Below are positions 1-10,329 of a DNA stretch of 64,000 bases, one piece after another. The stretch is taken from assembly GCA_021234155.1 (NCBI GenBank), contig JAJEKV010000014.1, positions 8,265,563-8,329,562 of the forward strand, read 5' to 3'. A program made the translations under genes and the position numbers. Each line of letters starts with the position of its first letter. The first letter of the stretch is position 1. This DNA is from Isoetes taiwanensis. Taxonomy: Eukaryota > Streptophyta > Lycopodiopsida > Isoetales > Isoetaceae. Below the pieces are notes generated by a model, which saw only the letters and a list, made by a program, of their open reading frames with translations, had not been told where the DNA came from and made no database searches.

Positions 1-1780
1 AAGGGCATCCCTGCCTCACACCTATAGTGCTCAAAATTTCTGTATCAAATTGGTTTGACAGTTTCACAATAACTTCTGAATAGAGTTGAGCAACTGCCGC
101 TCTGAGCTCAAAAGGCACGCCTAATTGCTCCATTCTTTGTCCCAGGTTCCTCCTCGGAACTGTATCGAAAGCTTTTGAGAAGTCAATGAAAGCCAAGTAT
201 AGGGAGCGCCGAGGTTTTTTAGCATTATCAAATAAGGCCCGCAGCATCAAAGCATGATATAGCGTGCTGTGGTCTTTCCTGAAGCCAGCTTGGAATAGGG
301 AACGTTTCCCCTTATCTTCTGCCCAGAAACTCAGCTTGCATTCAAGGAGCGTAGCCAAAATCTTTGTGAAGGTGTTGCCAATCAATATAGTTCTATAGTT
401 GCTGGCCACTTTCTTGTCTCCACTTTTGTGGATCGGGTGAACTCTGTTCTCCTTCCATTGTTTGGGAAAGCCTTCTACCACTGCCTTGTTAATGAGATCT
501 GTCAACATCTTTATGGTTATGCTGCCACCCCATTTGCAAAGCTCCACACTCATACCCTGCAGGTCTGGTGATTTGCCGTTGGCCATGCTGAGGATTCAAG
601 GGGAATGATGAGGGCTTATGTTGAATGATATTCCAGAAAAGCTTGGGATGTGTCTGAAGTTTCTGATGCAAAGAAATCTGCCTTTGGCACATGAAAGTGC
701 GCTTTTTCCATTTGAGCAAAGTTGTGTACCATTTGGGCTTTAGAAGCGTCCCTTTAGGGATCTTGGCCCGTGCTATTTTACAATCTTTGTCAAACCAGCT
801 CTTATTTTGTCTTGGATTTTTGCATTCTCTTGTCAAGCCAAAAATAGCGGTTGCAGCCTCTAAAATTGTGTCTGTGAGACAAGTAAATCAGCAGCGAGAT
901 TTCCTGTCCAATTGGTTGCTTGCAAAAGCGCTTCTAGGTGCTTTCTGTATACATCATGTAAGTCATAGTTCAGCTTCAGCCTGGGAACGTGGTATCTTTT
1001 AGTTTCACTTTTTATAATTGCATCTGGTACTTTGTTTCCAATTTTGAAAGCATGGATCAGATTTGAGCTACTTGTAAGCACATAGTCGATAACACTGGCC
1101 CCAGTATGCGTGTAGCAAGTGAAACCCTTTGAGGATGGGTATGTGGCTGTGCCATTAAGAATTTTCAGATGACATGTTGTGCCAAAATCCAGGAGTAAGT
1201 TGCCCATGCAATTAGTTTCACAGTCTGCTGATTCTCTCAAAAATAGGGCGTCATTTGCCTCCCTGAGTTGGATATCATGCGGTCTTTCATATGTTACCGT
1301 TTGCAAATTCCCAGTCCTAGCGTTGAAATCACCAACTACTATGACCTCCCCAAGATCTTGAAGAGCAGCTACTTCTTTTGTCAGGTCATGGAATGGGTTG
1401 GTCCTGTCGTAACCATCATCTTGATAGATCTTCATCTGTAGAGGCGCATAATAATAGATGGCTAAAAACACTATGTATTTGTTGAGCTCTAATTTAAGCC
1501 AAACATGCTGCTTCCCTTTGTGTACAGAGTGAAAATGTACTCGCTGGGATATTTGATTTTTGATGTATGCTGCTATACCGGCATAGCCCCTGCCAACCAG
1601 ATTTTCTTTCTCATTCCAAGTATTTCCCAATAACTGAAAACCTGTTAATGTTGGAAGGGATCTAGCTTGATGTTCCCACGTTTCTGTGAGAAGGATAATG
1701 TCCATCTCTCTCCAGACATCATATGTTGCATCAATTTTGGCTTGGTTTGCACTATGTGCATTCCAAGCAATGACTTTCAA
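1..1780 (-). pseudogene. LINE ORF2: endonuclease plus reverse transcriptase, incomplete
   Basis: Residues 1-306 read as one frame (1780 to 860): an APE-type endonuclease starting MKVIAWNAHSAN, with the TETW motif (catalytic Glu), VVGDFNAR and VIDYVLTSS. The usual SDH near the domain end is replaced by SETKRYH, so the last catalytic His motif looks damaged. A linker follows in a second frame (836 to 489). From about 560 to the window edge a single open frame gives the RT fingers and palm: PIHKSGD, NYRTILIGN, FQAGFRKDHST, motif A FIDFSKAFDTVPR, and GVRQGCP of motif B at the very edge. In this family the protein nicks target DNA and reverse transcribes the element RNA in the nucleus. Frame breaks lie near 855 and 560-600. 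The catalytic YADD motif is outside the window. Confidence 0.88.
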
Positions 1781-1815
1781 GGTCCCGTGGCCCTATGTTC
1801 TCTTCCTTCTGGTTA

Positions 1816-2515
1816 CTACAGCCTTGCCCTGCTGTCCATATAGGCTACAAAACCTGAGTCTCTGGCTTCTTTTACTTTGGCCCATTCCTTTTTTCTGATC
1901 CCAATCTGTGTTGGAGTTAGATCCGGATCCAGCCATATTTTATGGCCTTTCAATGCTGCACGGTTAGAGAGAACTCTCTCTTTGGCTTGAATACTGGTGA
2001 ACCTAACTAAGATTGGTCTGTGCCAATTCCCAATTTTCCCAACACGTTTGCATTGCACAAACTGTGGTTCATGTAGATGCATGGTGTCCTGAAAAAATTG
2101 ATTGACCACCTCATTTGTATCTTCACCTTCTGCTTGAGAGAGGCCCGAGATTTTCAGATTCTTTTCCCTAGCTTGTTGCTCTAATTTCTCTGCAGATGTA
2201 ACCTCCTTGTGTAGAATTAATTGCTCTTTGGTTGTTTCAGCAACCAATTCTGCTAGTTTAGCCTGATCAAACTGAGTATGTGCAGAACCTGGTTTTTTTT
2301 ATCAATGTTACCAATTCCATGTTTTGTGCTTGCAGGTCTGCATTTTGCCTCTGTAATTCAGCGTTTTGTGAGACCAAACTATCGACTGTCTTCTGTAGGT
2401 TAACCATCTGATCTTTTAGTTCCTGGAGTATAGCAATGATATACCCTGAATTCCCTTCATATTCGATGGATCCCTTTCCTGGCGAGCCAACAGACTTCGC
2501 CTTGGATCGAGTCAT
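1816..2515 (-). pseudogene. LINE ORF1, RNA-binding protein with one frameshift
   Basis: Starts MTRSKAKSVGSPGKGS at 2515. A leucine/glutamine-rich coiled-coil segment (around MVNLQKTVDSLVSQNAELQ) is followed by a frame change at a run of eight T near 2290. The second frame runs to 1816 and carries an L1-ORF1-like core: KNLKISGLSQAEGED, then QCKRVGKIGNWHRPILVRF and KGHKIWLDPDLTPTQ. In related elements this protein coats the element RNA. The single break sits in a homopolymer, so it could be a sequencing error or a recent mutation. ORF2 begins 35 bp downstream, the usual LINE order. Confidence 0.8.
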
Positions 2516-2530
2516 ACGAAATGATGGTGT

Positions 2531-2786
2531 TCTGCCTAGCCGCTCTTGCTCCGCCTAGCCGTTATTATGTTAGTTTTTAACATAACAAAATCTGTTAATA
2601 AGCATTTCACATTGCAAAACAAAAATTCAATCTGTTAATGGTCATTTCATAATCTGAACAATCTGTTAATGGTAGTTTGGCTCCAAGAATTTATTAACAG
2701 TTACAAGAACGTGTACAAGAGTCCAAAAGGGCTATAAGTAATCAAGAATATGCATTCAAGAAAAAACACATAACAAAATCCGCTAG
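2531..2786. other. No gene seen; AT-rich with a repeated CTGTTAAT motif
   Basis: The stretch upstream of the LINE ORF1 start has two CGCCTAGCCG copies (about 2534-2563) and several AATCTGTTAAT motifs. No coding signal was recognised. Confidence 0.5.
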
Positions 2787-2994
2787 ATTATCCCTGTATT
2801 GGAGGTTATAAACTTTTGCATCATGCTACTTATAAAGAAAAATTAGATGCCGTCAAATTCCTTCTTGATAATCATGCAGATAAAAAAACTTCGTTATGAC
2901 ACAGTTGGAGGAACTTCCTTTCATTTTGCAGCATGTTATGGTAAAAGCAAAAATCTAATGGATATTTTAATGGTGGACCCGAGCCTTCCATATG
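2787..2994 (+). pseudogene. Ankyrin-repeat exon fragment
   Basis: Two adjacent plus-strand frames read as ankyrin repeats. The first gives LLHHATYKEKLDAVKFLLD. The second, after a one-base slip in an A run near 2885, gives GGTSFHFAACYGKSKNLMDIL. These match the consensus GxTPLHxAaxxGhxxvvxxLL in spacing. A CTAG acceptor-like site precedes the segment and a strong donor (G then GTAAGA) follows position 2994, so this looks like one internal exon of an ankyrin protein. No neighbouring exons were recognised, so it is probably a gene relic. Ankyrin repeats bind proteins; no specific function can be assigned. Confidence 0.6.
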
Positions 2995-3380
2995 GTAAGA
3001 GAACTGCACGTAGCAAATAACAGAAGATCCTCCTGTTAACGGACAAATGGTTACTTGCAGCTTTTCCAAATTTTTTATCTTCTCCCTCAATGTGCTTTCA
3101 ACAAAAGTGGATGAGGATAACTCCTTTTGTAACCAGCTTTTCTCTTCAGAGCTTTCTTACCTTATCTTGCAACCAGCTTTCTTCTATATGCAAACTTTCT
3201 CAATCTTCAGGTCCAAATCTGCCTGCCTTTTTTGTAGCTCATCCTGCAAATCTCTCTTGAGGGAGATGGAGTGCTTACAATCACACTGTTATCAGTTCAG
3301 ACCTCTAATTTTCAAGGTAATGAGACCTGTAACCTATAACATTGGTTGCCCAATGTGGCATGATGGGGCCATTACAAACT

Positions 3381-3742
3381 TGATATGAGATCTTACCTTG
3401 ATATTTATATGTGAGACGCACTCATCATATGAGATCTTACCTTGATATTTATATGCAAGACGCATTATCATATTCTTCATTGCCTGTTAGAATGCACTTA
3501 ACAAATCTGTGCCATTGCAAAGGTCAATAGGCACAAAAAGCCTCTCAACAATTCATCTACACACAAAAATCTAGCAAGCTCATTGAGAGACATTCCACAT
3601 CCCACAAACAATAAATGCTGCCCATTTTTAGGATAATCATTTCCAAACCCATCTCTTGTTTGCATTATCATATTCTTCATTGCCTGTTAGAATCAAACGA
3701 GTTTGTAGTAGACATATGGGGAATCAAACGAGTTTGTAGCAG
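3381..3742. repeat. Small direct repeats
   Basis: A 45-bp unit around GAGATCTTACCTTGATATTT occurs twice in tandem (3381-3425, 3427-3470). A 32-bp segment beginning GCATTATCATATTCTTCATT occurs at 3461-3492 and again at 3662-3693. The 15-mer CAAACGAGTTTGTAG occurs twice just after that. No gene was recognised between 3000 and 4800; short frames there have no recognisable domain. Confidence 0.7.
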
Positions 3743-4806
3743 CCAAAGTGGCTTATGCTTTAGGCCAAGGTCTTAAAGTTATTGCATTTGTTGATAAACC
3801 CTTGAACACAGAAAGATAATGATTATTATTGCTGAAAGTCAGTCAAAAAATAATCTAACAATGACTATTATTGCTAAACAGTCAGTCAGCAAAGACGGTT
3901 ATTGCTGAACAGACAACACCAAATAACCCTCCATTCAGATTTAAGCGTAATTTCAATTCAGATATTGCTGACATGTACTTATGGCTAAATAAACTTATTG
4001 CTATTAGTTTTCACGGACAGTCTGTAGCTCTTAATTACTTCTATGAAACAGAGTTAAATAACAAGAATCAAGTGCAAAATTGCAAGTTCACATACCTCTG
4101 TATAAATCTTCAAGAGCTCAGAACAAGAATTGTTTATGCTTTGAATATCACCTCCAAGGATACGAAGACTACATCCCAGGTCCCAACTGCCACAGTCACA
4201 TTTCCCTCCAGATTTCCATCTAGTTAAAAGAGGCGCAGGTCTGTAGTGCAAAAAAAGGTAGAGAATGTAGCCTACAAGTTTCTTGAAGAAAAAAATTCAG
4301 GATACAGGGAAACGACATCAGTTTGGTGATTCTTCGCACTCTGGAGCCCCGACAATGAGCTTCGGCGATGAGCCCCTGATCGTTTCGACGGCGCCTCTCT
4401 CCAGTTAACAAAATTAAAAGGGGGGGTCGGGCATCGAATAGCTTTTCGTCGACAAATTGTTTAGTTGTTAACGAAATGCTAAAGCTTAACATAACAAAGA
4501 TAGATGTGAAAGGAGGTTAAATGCTTAATTTAACTCTAACAATTTGCTAAAAGTTAAACCCCTAGATTTAACAATTTTCCTAACAAAAATTATGTGTGTT
4601 ACTAGTTAACTTAAGTTTTCTTAACTTAACAAAATTAACCCCATGGTGTGTAGGCACCCTTACTCTACCGTATGTAATGGTTTTATATGATTAATATAAA
4701 TTTTCCTTATGTAAAAGAATCTTCTTTATGTGTAAATCTTCTTTACGATTAAATATAAAAAAAACTAGGTGTATACAATTTTGGCTGATTAGAGCAGCAC
4801 TCTGAA

Positions 4807-5350
4807 TCGAACTGTGGTGAAAACTATGGTAATACATGTGGTGGTAGATGTATACAATAGACTAAGGAAGGATAGGAAATGTGACCGTGGCTGGATTTGG
4901 TGGGACCAGATGTACAGAAGGGGACAGAGAACACATGATGGAACCCATTGGACATCTGTCACATCAAATGCAGGGTCAAATCATTCAAATGATAAAGAAG
5001 CTGATTGGACACGAAGCATTGGTAGGAAAGGATAAAACTTATTTTACATGTGGAGGTTTATCGCAATCCCAGCTATGGCGGAAGAAGACAAAAGGATAAC
5101 ATGAGCACAAACACTTGGAAAAAAGAACAGTTTCCAAAAATCTTCATCGGTCATACTTTAAGACATCTTTAGATAATTTTGTTAAAAGGCCATGGATCTG
5201 TATTCCATGTGTGCTTATGTATTAACTACTCTATCTGGTATGGTAGATTTCCATATGTATCTTTATTAAATGAAATATAAAAACAAACTTGCCCAAAAAA
5301 AAAAATACAGAGTGAATCACCACATGAATCGCCACAGTTTTCACCACAGA
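4807..5350 (+). repeat. Segment bounded by inverted repeats, with a poly(A) run
   Basis: CTGTGGTGAAAACT at about 4811-4824 reappears inverted at about 5331-5347, and the similarity extends for roughly 35 bp (ACATGTGGTG on the left, its complement on the right). Between them are an AATAAA-like region and a run of eleven A (about 5297-5307), giving the look of a small retroposon or MITE. A frame from 4814 to 5035 resembles nothing known. Confidence 0.45.
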
Positions 5351-6500
5351 TCAATTTCTTTTGGAGATTTGAACTCCACCAAAGTGTTGCTCTGGTCAAC
5401 CAGAAAAGTCTTTTGTATACAATAGTATACAACAATGTACATTAACATGTCAATGAAAGAATAAGTTACAAGAATAACCTCTATTGGTTACAAGAATACA
5501 AATAATAGATTGCAAGTAAAGATCTATTGATCTGTCAACCTCATCTTCATTACTATAGTAACTGTGCTTCACAACATCAATCATCATTCTGTGCATGTCC
5601 AACAGCTCCGCACTAGAAATTGGTATGTCCTTGCATGGGGATAGTATGTCCAAGTCTCGCATTACTGCAGCCAGAACTTTCTTTACAAAGACACATATAG
5701 CAGGATCACATGACCAACTATCAGACTAAGTGGGAAAACTTGTAATTCTCTTGTGGGGCAGCTTTATGGTGCTTGAGAATTTTGTGTTTGCATCTGAACA
5801 AAACTCATGACAGGCTCGGAGCCCTTGTACATTTCTAGGCTGTCAACTTGGTATACACCTAGCTGACATTTAACTGGCTGACCTCCAAGACCTACAATGA
5901 CATACACTGTCCAGTGCTGCTGATAACATGCTGACAGAATGGTACATTCCGAACTTGCAAGTTGAGGGTTCAACAGTTTGTCCTTTGAATGAAGCATTGT
6001 TATTCGACAATAATGTGTAAATGAGAGGATCCATGAAATGGAACCTCTGTGCCATGTCATGCTTAATGTAGAATTGGTGCATACACCTACCAAAGTCCAA
6101 TGTCTGGTAAAACAAGATGCTTTAAAAACCAACAAAAGACTTCAAATCTGAGTTGTTTATAATAAATTGCTAACCTCATGATCAAATGGACTATCAGGTC
6201 AATGAACCAATCCCTACTTTTCTCCAATATTCCGATTGAATCTTCTGCAAGTACAAGTGGCTCCTGTTGTCCTTTAAACACTTGAAGGGGCAAGTGTTCT
6301 GGTCGGATGTTGACTCTTAACACTGCAGTCCTCGTGCTGTTGGTGTAAGTTTACATTCAGCAAATGGAAGATCATTGAAAACCTTGAGGAACATGGAAAT
6401 AGCCAAGAAATGAACATTTGCAGTAAAACTTTTTTTATATTGAAAAGTATGGAGAAGTTACATCATGTGCACAATAATACCATTTCTAGGCTTTAGTTTT
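5351..6500. other. No confident gene; short minus-strand frames
   Basis: Minus-strand frames at 5450-5662 and 6087-6323 look somewhat protein-like (for example ISSAELLDMHRMMIDVVKHS and LPLQVFKGQQEPLVLAEDS). They could be exons of the broken gene upstream at 6.5-7.2 kb. No family was recognised and no clean splice sites were confirmed. Confidence 0.35.
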
Positions 6501-6511
6501 GTGTTTTTCCA

Positions 6512-7190
6512 TCATGTTAATATAACAGTGTCAAACATATTCAACATTTTATTCCTTTTGAAATAACTTTGCACATTCTCTGCCTTCAACGACCCCTGAA
6601 GCCATTCCTTTAGATCATTCATGAGGAAATTGCCATCTACTCTGTCAAGGCTCCAGCTGTTTGGATAGATCATGGTGTTTCGCTCATTGAGATACCCTTT
6701 GTATCTGTTGTCATCAATGAGAAGCACGTTCTCTTTTGTGAAACCTGGATATGTGTCATAGACCTTTTTGAGTTGCTTGAGAAAAATTGGCTTTCCACTA
6801 TTATATAAATTTGTGCTTGTATACTGATCTTGCGTCCATATGAACTGCAATTTGTCCTTGTATTTCATCAGTGCTCCCTTAACTACCATTCTCAAGTTTT
6901 GAGCCTGCAGGCTGGACCAAAGTGCTATCTGAAAATTCTCACTGCACCAATCCAAGAACTTCGCCCAGCTGGTCTAGTGCAGGCAACCTTGGATCTGTTA
7001 AGTGTGACCACGGTAACACCCTCTTCTTTAGCAGTGGGTATTTTTTGACTTCTGTCATAGCTTCTACCCAAAAATCCATTATAGTAAAAAACAAGCAGGA
7101 TTGGCTTAACCTTGTAGTCTTCTTCAAGGCATGAGTTGGTCCAGGGTTGGAAACTTCTGTATCAGCATCCACATATGGTCTTGGAGGTGT
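6512..7190 (-). pseudogene. FCP1-like (HAD family) phosphatase domain, frameshifted and lacking its nucleophile
   Basis: Two minus-strand frames join into one domain. The upstream frame (about 7190 to 6968) reads KPILLVFYYNGFLGRSYDR and ends TRPAG. The downstream frame (about 6961 to 6512) reads KFLDWCSENFQIALWSS, then QFIWTQDQYT, PIFLKQLKKVYDTYPGFTK, NVLLIDDNRYKGYL and NTMIYPNSW. This is the order of the plant FCP1/SCP-type NLI-interacting phosphatase fold: motif I, WSS motif, W-x-Q, and the DD loop. Motif I should be D-x-D/N-G, but here the first Asp is Tyr (FYYNG), so phosphatase activity would be lost. A small indel near 6962-6966 separates the frames. Intact relatives dephosphorylate proteins such as the RNA polymerase II C-terminal domain. 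Exon-like pieces upstream at 8.0-9.6 kb may belong to the same gene; this is unproven. Confidence 0.75.
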
Positions 7191-8019
7191 CTTTCAGCCT
7201 TCTGCTCTTGATTTTGCTCTGAAACACTTTCAGCTGCAAAAATTGAACAGATCCTGTAAGTATATGGGTCAAAATAAAAAGAAGACATGCACAAAAGGTT
7301 GGAAGTTACCTAACTGACTTTAGTTCAGTTGGATGACTTGATTCACCTATCGATTTGACTTGATCATAAGCAGATGCATCTGCTAAATTGGTAGATTGTT
7401 GAGCTAGAGCATGACTTAATGAACCCGTTGTTTTGACAGGCGTTTGTTGAGCTGAAATATGACTTGATTTGAGCTAGAGCATGACTTGATGCATCTACTG
7501 ATTTGACATCTGCTGATTTGCCCGAGTTTCCATCTTTGTCTAATCCATTTGAAGGGGTGTGAGTGCATGTCCCCCCTAGCTGAGCACATTCTAAGTTTAT
7601 ATCTACAAAGTAGGGAATGAAGAAGTAAGCTACATATCCCAATTGCATGAAACAAGACTTGGTTACCTATGAGAGTAGAAAATAAGTCCTTCTTTGGTGT
7701 GCTGACCAGTTAAACCTGAACTATTAATGTTCTTCACGCTCTGCAGACCTATAGTTGAATCACAATTGATTGTAACTATGCTTTGGCATCTCAATATGAC
7801 AAGGGCACTCACCTATAAGTGCCTCAGTAGCTTGAAGTTGCTTTTGATCCTCCCTACTCACACCTAAGGCTTGTACACATATGACAGTAATTCTCAATGC
7901 AATAGTGATTAAAAATCCCGCAAAGTGAACACAAATTTGTCAATGAGAATACAAATATACTAAGCACTTCAGGAATTTTGTTATGAATTACCTCAAGAGG
8001 CTGAGCAGACATGGAAGAT
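7191..8019. other. No gene recognised; local duplication
   Basis: GAGCTAGAGCATGACTT occurs twice between about 7400 and 7490, embedded in a minus-strand frame rich in Ser and Lys. It could be intron or low-complexity linker between the exon-like pieces on either side. Confidence 0.3.
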
Positions 8020-8514
8020 GGTATTGGTGACTGCATTCAACAATCAAAGTTGGTAGTGGTTTCCCCATCCACTGGAGGATCTTGCCACAGTTCAACCTTA
8101 TCAAGGTCTGGAAGTAGTGGATCCAAGACAAATAAAGGATCTGGTCCTTGCAAGACAGAAACCTCTCTAACCTTGGTTCTAGCACTTTTAATACTGTTGT
8201 TTCTGCTTCCCTGGTTGACAGCAGATTAAGCTCCTCGAATTTTGTTTGCTCAAGATCTGGTAATAGTTCCTTGAGCTCAGCCTCTACATCTTGGCATATA
8301 GCCCGAATATCGTCTGTACAACTTGGTTTCTCCTTCATCATTCCTTCCCATTTTTTTAAATCTTTATTGATCTTCTCGGTCTGGAACTCAAGGTGTTGAA
8401 CCTTCATTTGTAGCTCCTGCAAACGTTGATCACAAGATTGCAACCTTGCCTTACACTGAATCACTTCTGATCTTGTAGAGTTGATCCATTCTCCCAGTGT
8501 CTTGTCGAATTCAA
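8020..8514 (-). CDS. Coiled-coil exon of an unrecognised gene (partial)
   Basis: A minus-strand frame of about 165 codons opens directly after a good acceptor (TTTCCAG, exon start 8514). It reads EFDKTLGEWINSTRSEV, then a long heptad-rich segment (LQELQMKVQHLEFQTEKINK, DDIRAICQDVEAELKELLPD). Near 8170 a second frame becomes more protein-like (PLFVLDPLLPDLDKVELWQD), ending in a stop near 8035, which suggests a one-base indel. I do not recognise the family. It lies between the exons at 9.0-9.6 kb and the FCP1-like domain at 6.5-7.2 kb on the same strand, so one spliced gene or its relic could span all of them. Confidence 0.45.
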
Positions 8515-8619
8515 CTGGAAAGGAATCTAAGGTTAGTACCACGTGACACAACATGCACCACTTTACACACCATAAATATCCATCATGACAAACTTTGCAC
8601 CACAAATGACATCAAAGGC

Positions 8620-8770
8620 ACCATAGGTGGTGCCACATGTGGCACCACATGTGGCACCATAATGCACACAAAGCACCACATATGGCAGGCATCCATTACT
8701 CCACATGTGGCACATAACGTGGCGCAATATTTAGCACCACAGTTGGCACCACATATGGAAGACAATCCAC
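8620..8770. repeat. Degenerate CACATGTGGCAC minisatellite
   Basis: Roughly ten imperfect copies of a 12-14 bp unit, best seen at 8630-8665 (GGCACCACATGTGGCACC). GTGCCACATGTGGCAC is a perfect palindrome, so the array can fold on itself. It probably lies in an intron of the minus-strand gene relic. Confidence 0.7.
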
Positions 8771-8975
8771 CATTCACAAGTATCACCACATCTAGCATCA
8801 CATATGACACTAAGTATAGAAACTCGTATGGAAGCCAATCCACTTATCCACCACAACTCGAAACTAGCAGCACAAATTTTCTACACATATCATACAACAC
8901 TACTCAATGAACAAGAAGTGGTATAAATGATTGTTCAAGCTTGCTAGATCTTTCTGGAAAATAACAGTTCCAATA

Positions 8976-9610
8976 TTAAATTCCATCATATGGTGGTTCC
9001 AGAAGAGAGGGTTGAAAAGTATCTGGTTTTGCAGTGATTTTTCCCGAGATTCTTCTTACAGCTTGAGGAGGCTTGAATTGTGGCCGAGACATTTCAAGAG
9101 AGGAAGCATCTTGATCATCTGTTGGATTTTGCTCTGCTTCCTCACTATTTGAAATACTTGAATGCTTCCTCTTACGTTGGGCTTCAGACCCTTTATCTCT
9201 TAATTGTTTTCAGAAACTCAACCAATTTATTTCTTTACCTTTTGTGTGAATACACAACAGCCATAGTTTGTGAGGCCATGCCTCCCCAGGCACACGACCT
9301 TTGTAAAGGAACATATATTCATTATACCTCTCTTCTTGCTCAAATTCTTCAACCTGCGTGATGAAACAAAACAATATTTTAAACAACCGAGAATCATGGG
9401 TATCCCCGAGTCCAGAATGCAACCCACCTGTAATTGGATTTGTCTGTTACTTTTGGCCCCCAAACAAACTCGATTTATTCTTGTGTAGCAAAATGCTTTT
9501 CTTGCCTGTACATATCATTGTAGGTGTATCCCGTGGCATTCAACTCCGATATGATAGAAGCCATTTCGCGATCAGATGTTCCTGGCAGGAATGGTAAACC
9601 TACTAGGTCA
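8976..9610 (-). CDS. Exon-like segments of an unrecognised gene (partial)
   Basis: Three minus-strand segments look coding. About 9610-9500: RPLLDLVGLPFLPGTSDRE followed by MASIISELNATGYTYNDMY. 9353-9239: starts after a CACGCAG acceptor, reads VEEFEQEERYNEYMFLYKG and VPGEAWPHKLWLLCIHTKG, and ends at a GGTAAAG donor. About 9205-8976: a basic, Ser-rich stretch (EAQRKRKHSSISNSEEAEQ) ending SLLEPPYDGI and a stop. The phases of the first two do not join cleanly with the obvious donor, so the gene model is unresolved. No family was recognised. The composition of the third segment suggests a disordered nuclear-type linker. Confidence 0.45.
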
Positions 9611-9901
9611 AGGAGGGGGCGCAGATTTTTTTTTTTTTTGGGAAATGAAAACAGACGCTCGTGTCACCAGGAAAAGACAAAAGTCTTGAATAGCTAATCA
9701 TGATAATATTTGAAAAACTAACTGCTCCTCCTACTACAAATTCGGTTTATCTCACCACACTTAGCACCCAAAATTATGGTGCTAAATTGCATTTTTTTAT
9801 CCATTACGGCATGCTTCACCCAGAATGCATATATTTGGTGCTAAAGCTCTAATCGGCTATGTAAGTCACGAGGGGGTTCGCTTAAGTAGAGAGGTCTAAA
9901 T

Positions 9902-10285
9902 GTCTCGAATTTACTGGCTTGAATTTCCTTACTTTATGATTGAATGCTCAAATGAACAAGCTGCAAAATTCTTACTCAAGCAAGGGACAATTTTTAAGGC
10001 GAACACACAATTCTTCTTTAAAAAATGGTCTCCTCTATTTGATCCTCAAAATCCTTCCCAATTTCATCATACGGCCTAGACGTTTGTGGAAGGACTAAAT
10101 CCCATGTATTGGCATGAAGATATCTTTAGGAGTCTCTTTTCTGAAATGGGTGAATATATTGGAATAGAAACGGTGCATGAGAATGCACCAAGGGTCTCGG
10201 TATAGATTGATCTACAGAAGAAGATCCGAGAAGAAGCTGTTTATGTTGACCTCTTTGGCAATAATAAACAATTAAAAGTCAAGTG
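9902..10285 (+). pseudogene. L1 ORF1 fragment (DUF4283-like)
   Basis: The frame reads SRIYWLEFPYFMIECSNEQ, AAKFLLKQGTIFKANTQFF and KKWSPLFDP. After an in-frame stop it continues GLNPMYWHEDIFRSLFSEMG, EYIGIETVHENAPRVSV, a second stop, then EEAVYVDLFGNNKQLKVK. This is the layout of the RNA-binding ORF1 of plant L1 elements (DUF4283 followed by a region before the zinc knuckle). The zinc knuckle itself is not seen. The stops show it is dead. Confidence 0.65.
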
Positions 10286-10329
10286 AAAGGGCTTCCCTCC
10301 AATTAAAAGTCAAGTGAAAGGTGGATCTG

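Larger units (their letters stand above)
1..2530 (-). mobile_element. LINE (type A) copy, cut by the window edge
   Basis: A non-LTR retrotransposon on the minus strand with ORF1 (2515 down to 1816), then ORF2 with an AP-type endonuclease (1780 to 860) and reverse transcriptase (about 560 to 1). The window ends inside RT motif B, so the element continues to the left. Two or three frame breaks make it inactive as read. It appears to be the same family as the minus-strand copy at 10.3-12.4 kb, from similar ORF1, endonuclease and RT motifs. The C-terminal fragments at 14.6-15.1 and 63.4-63.7 kb probably also belong here. Confidence 0.9.
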
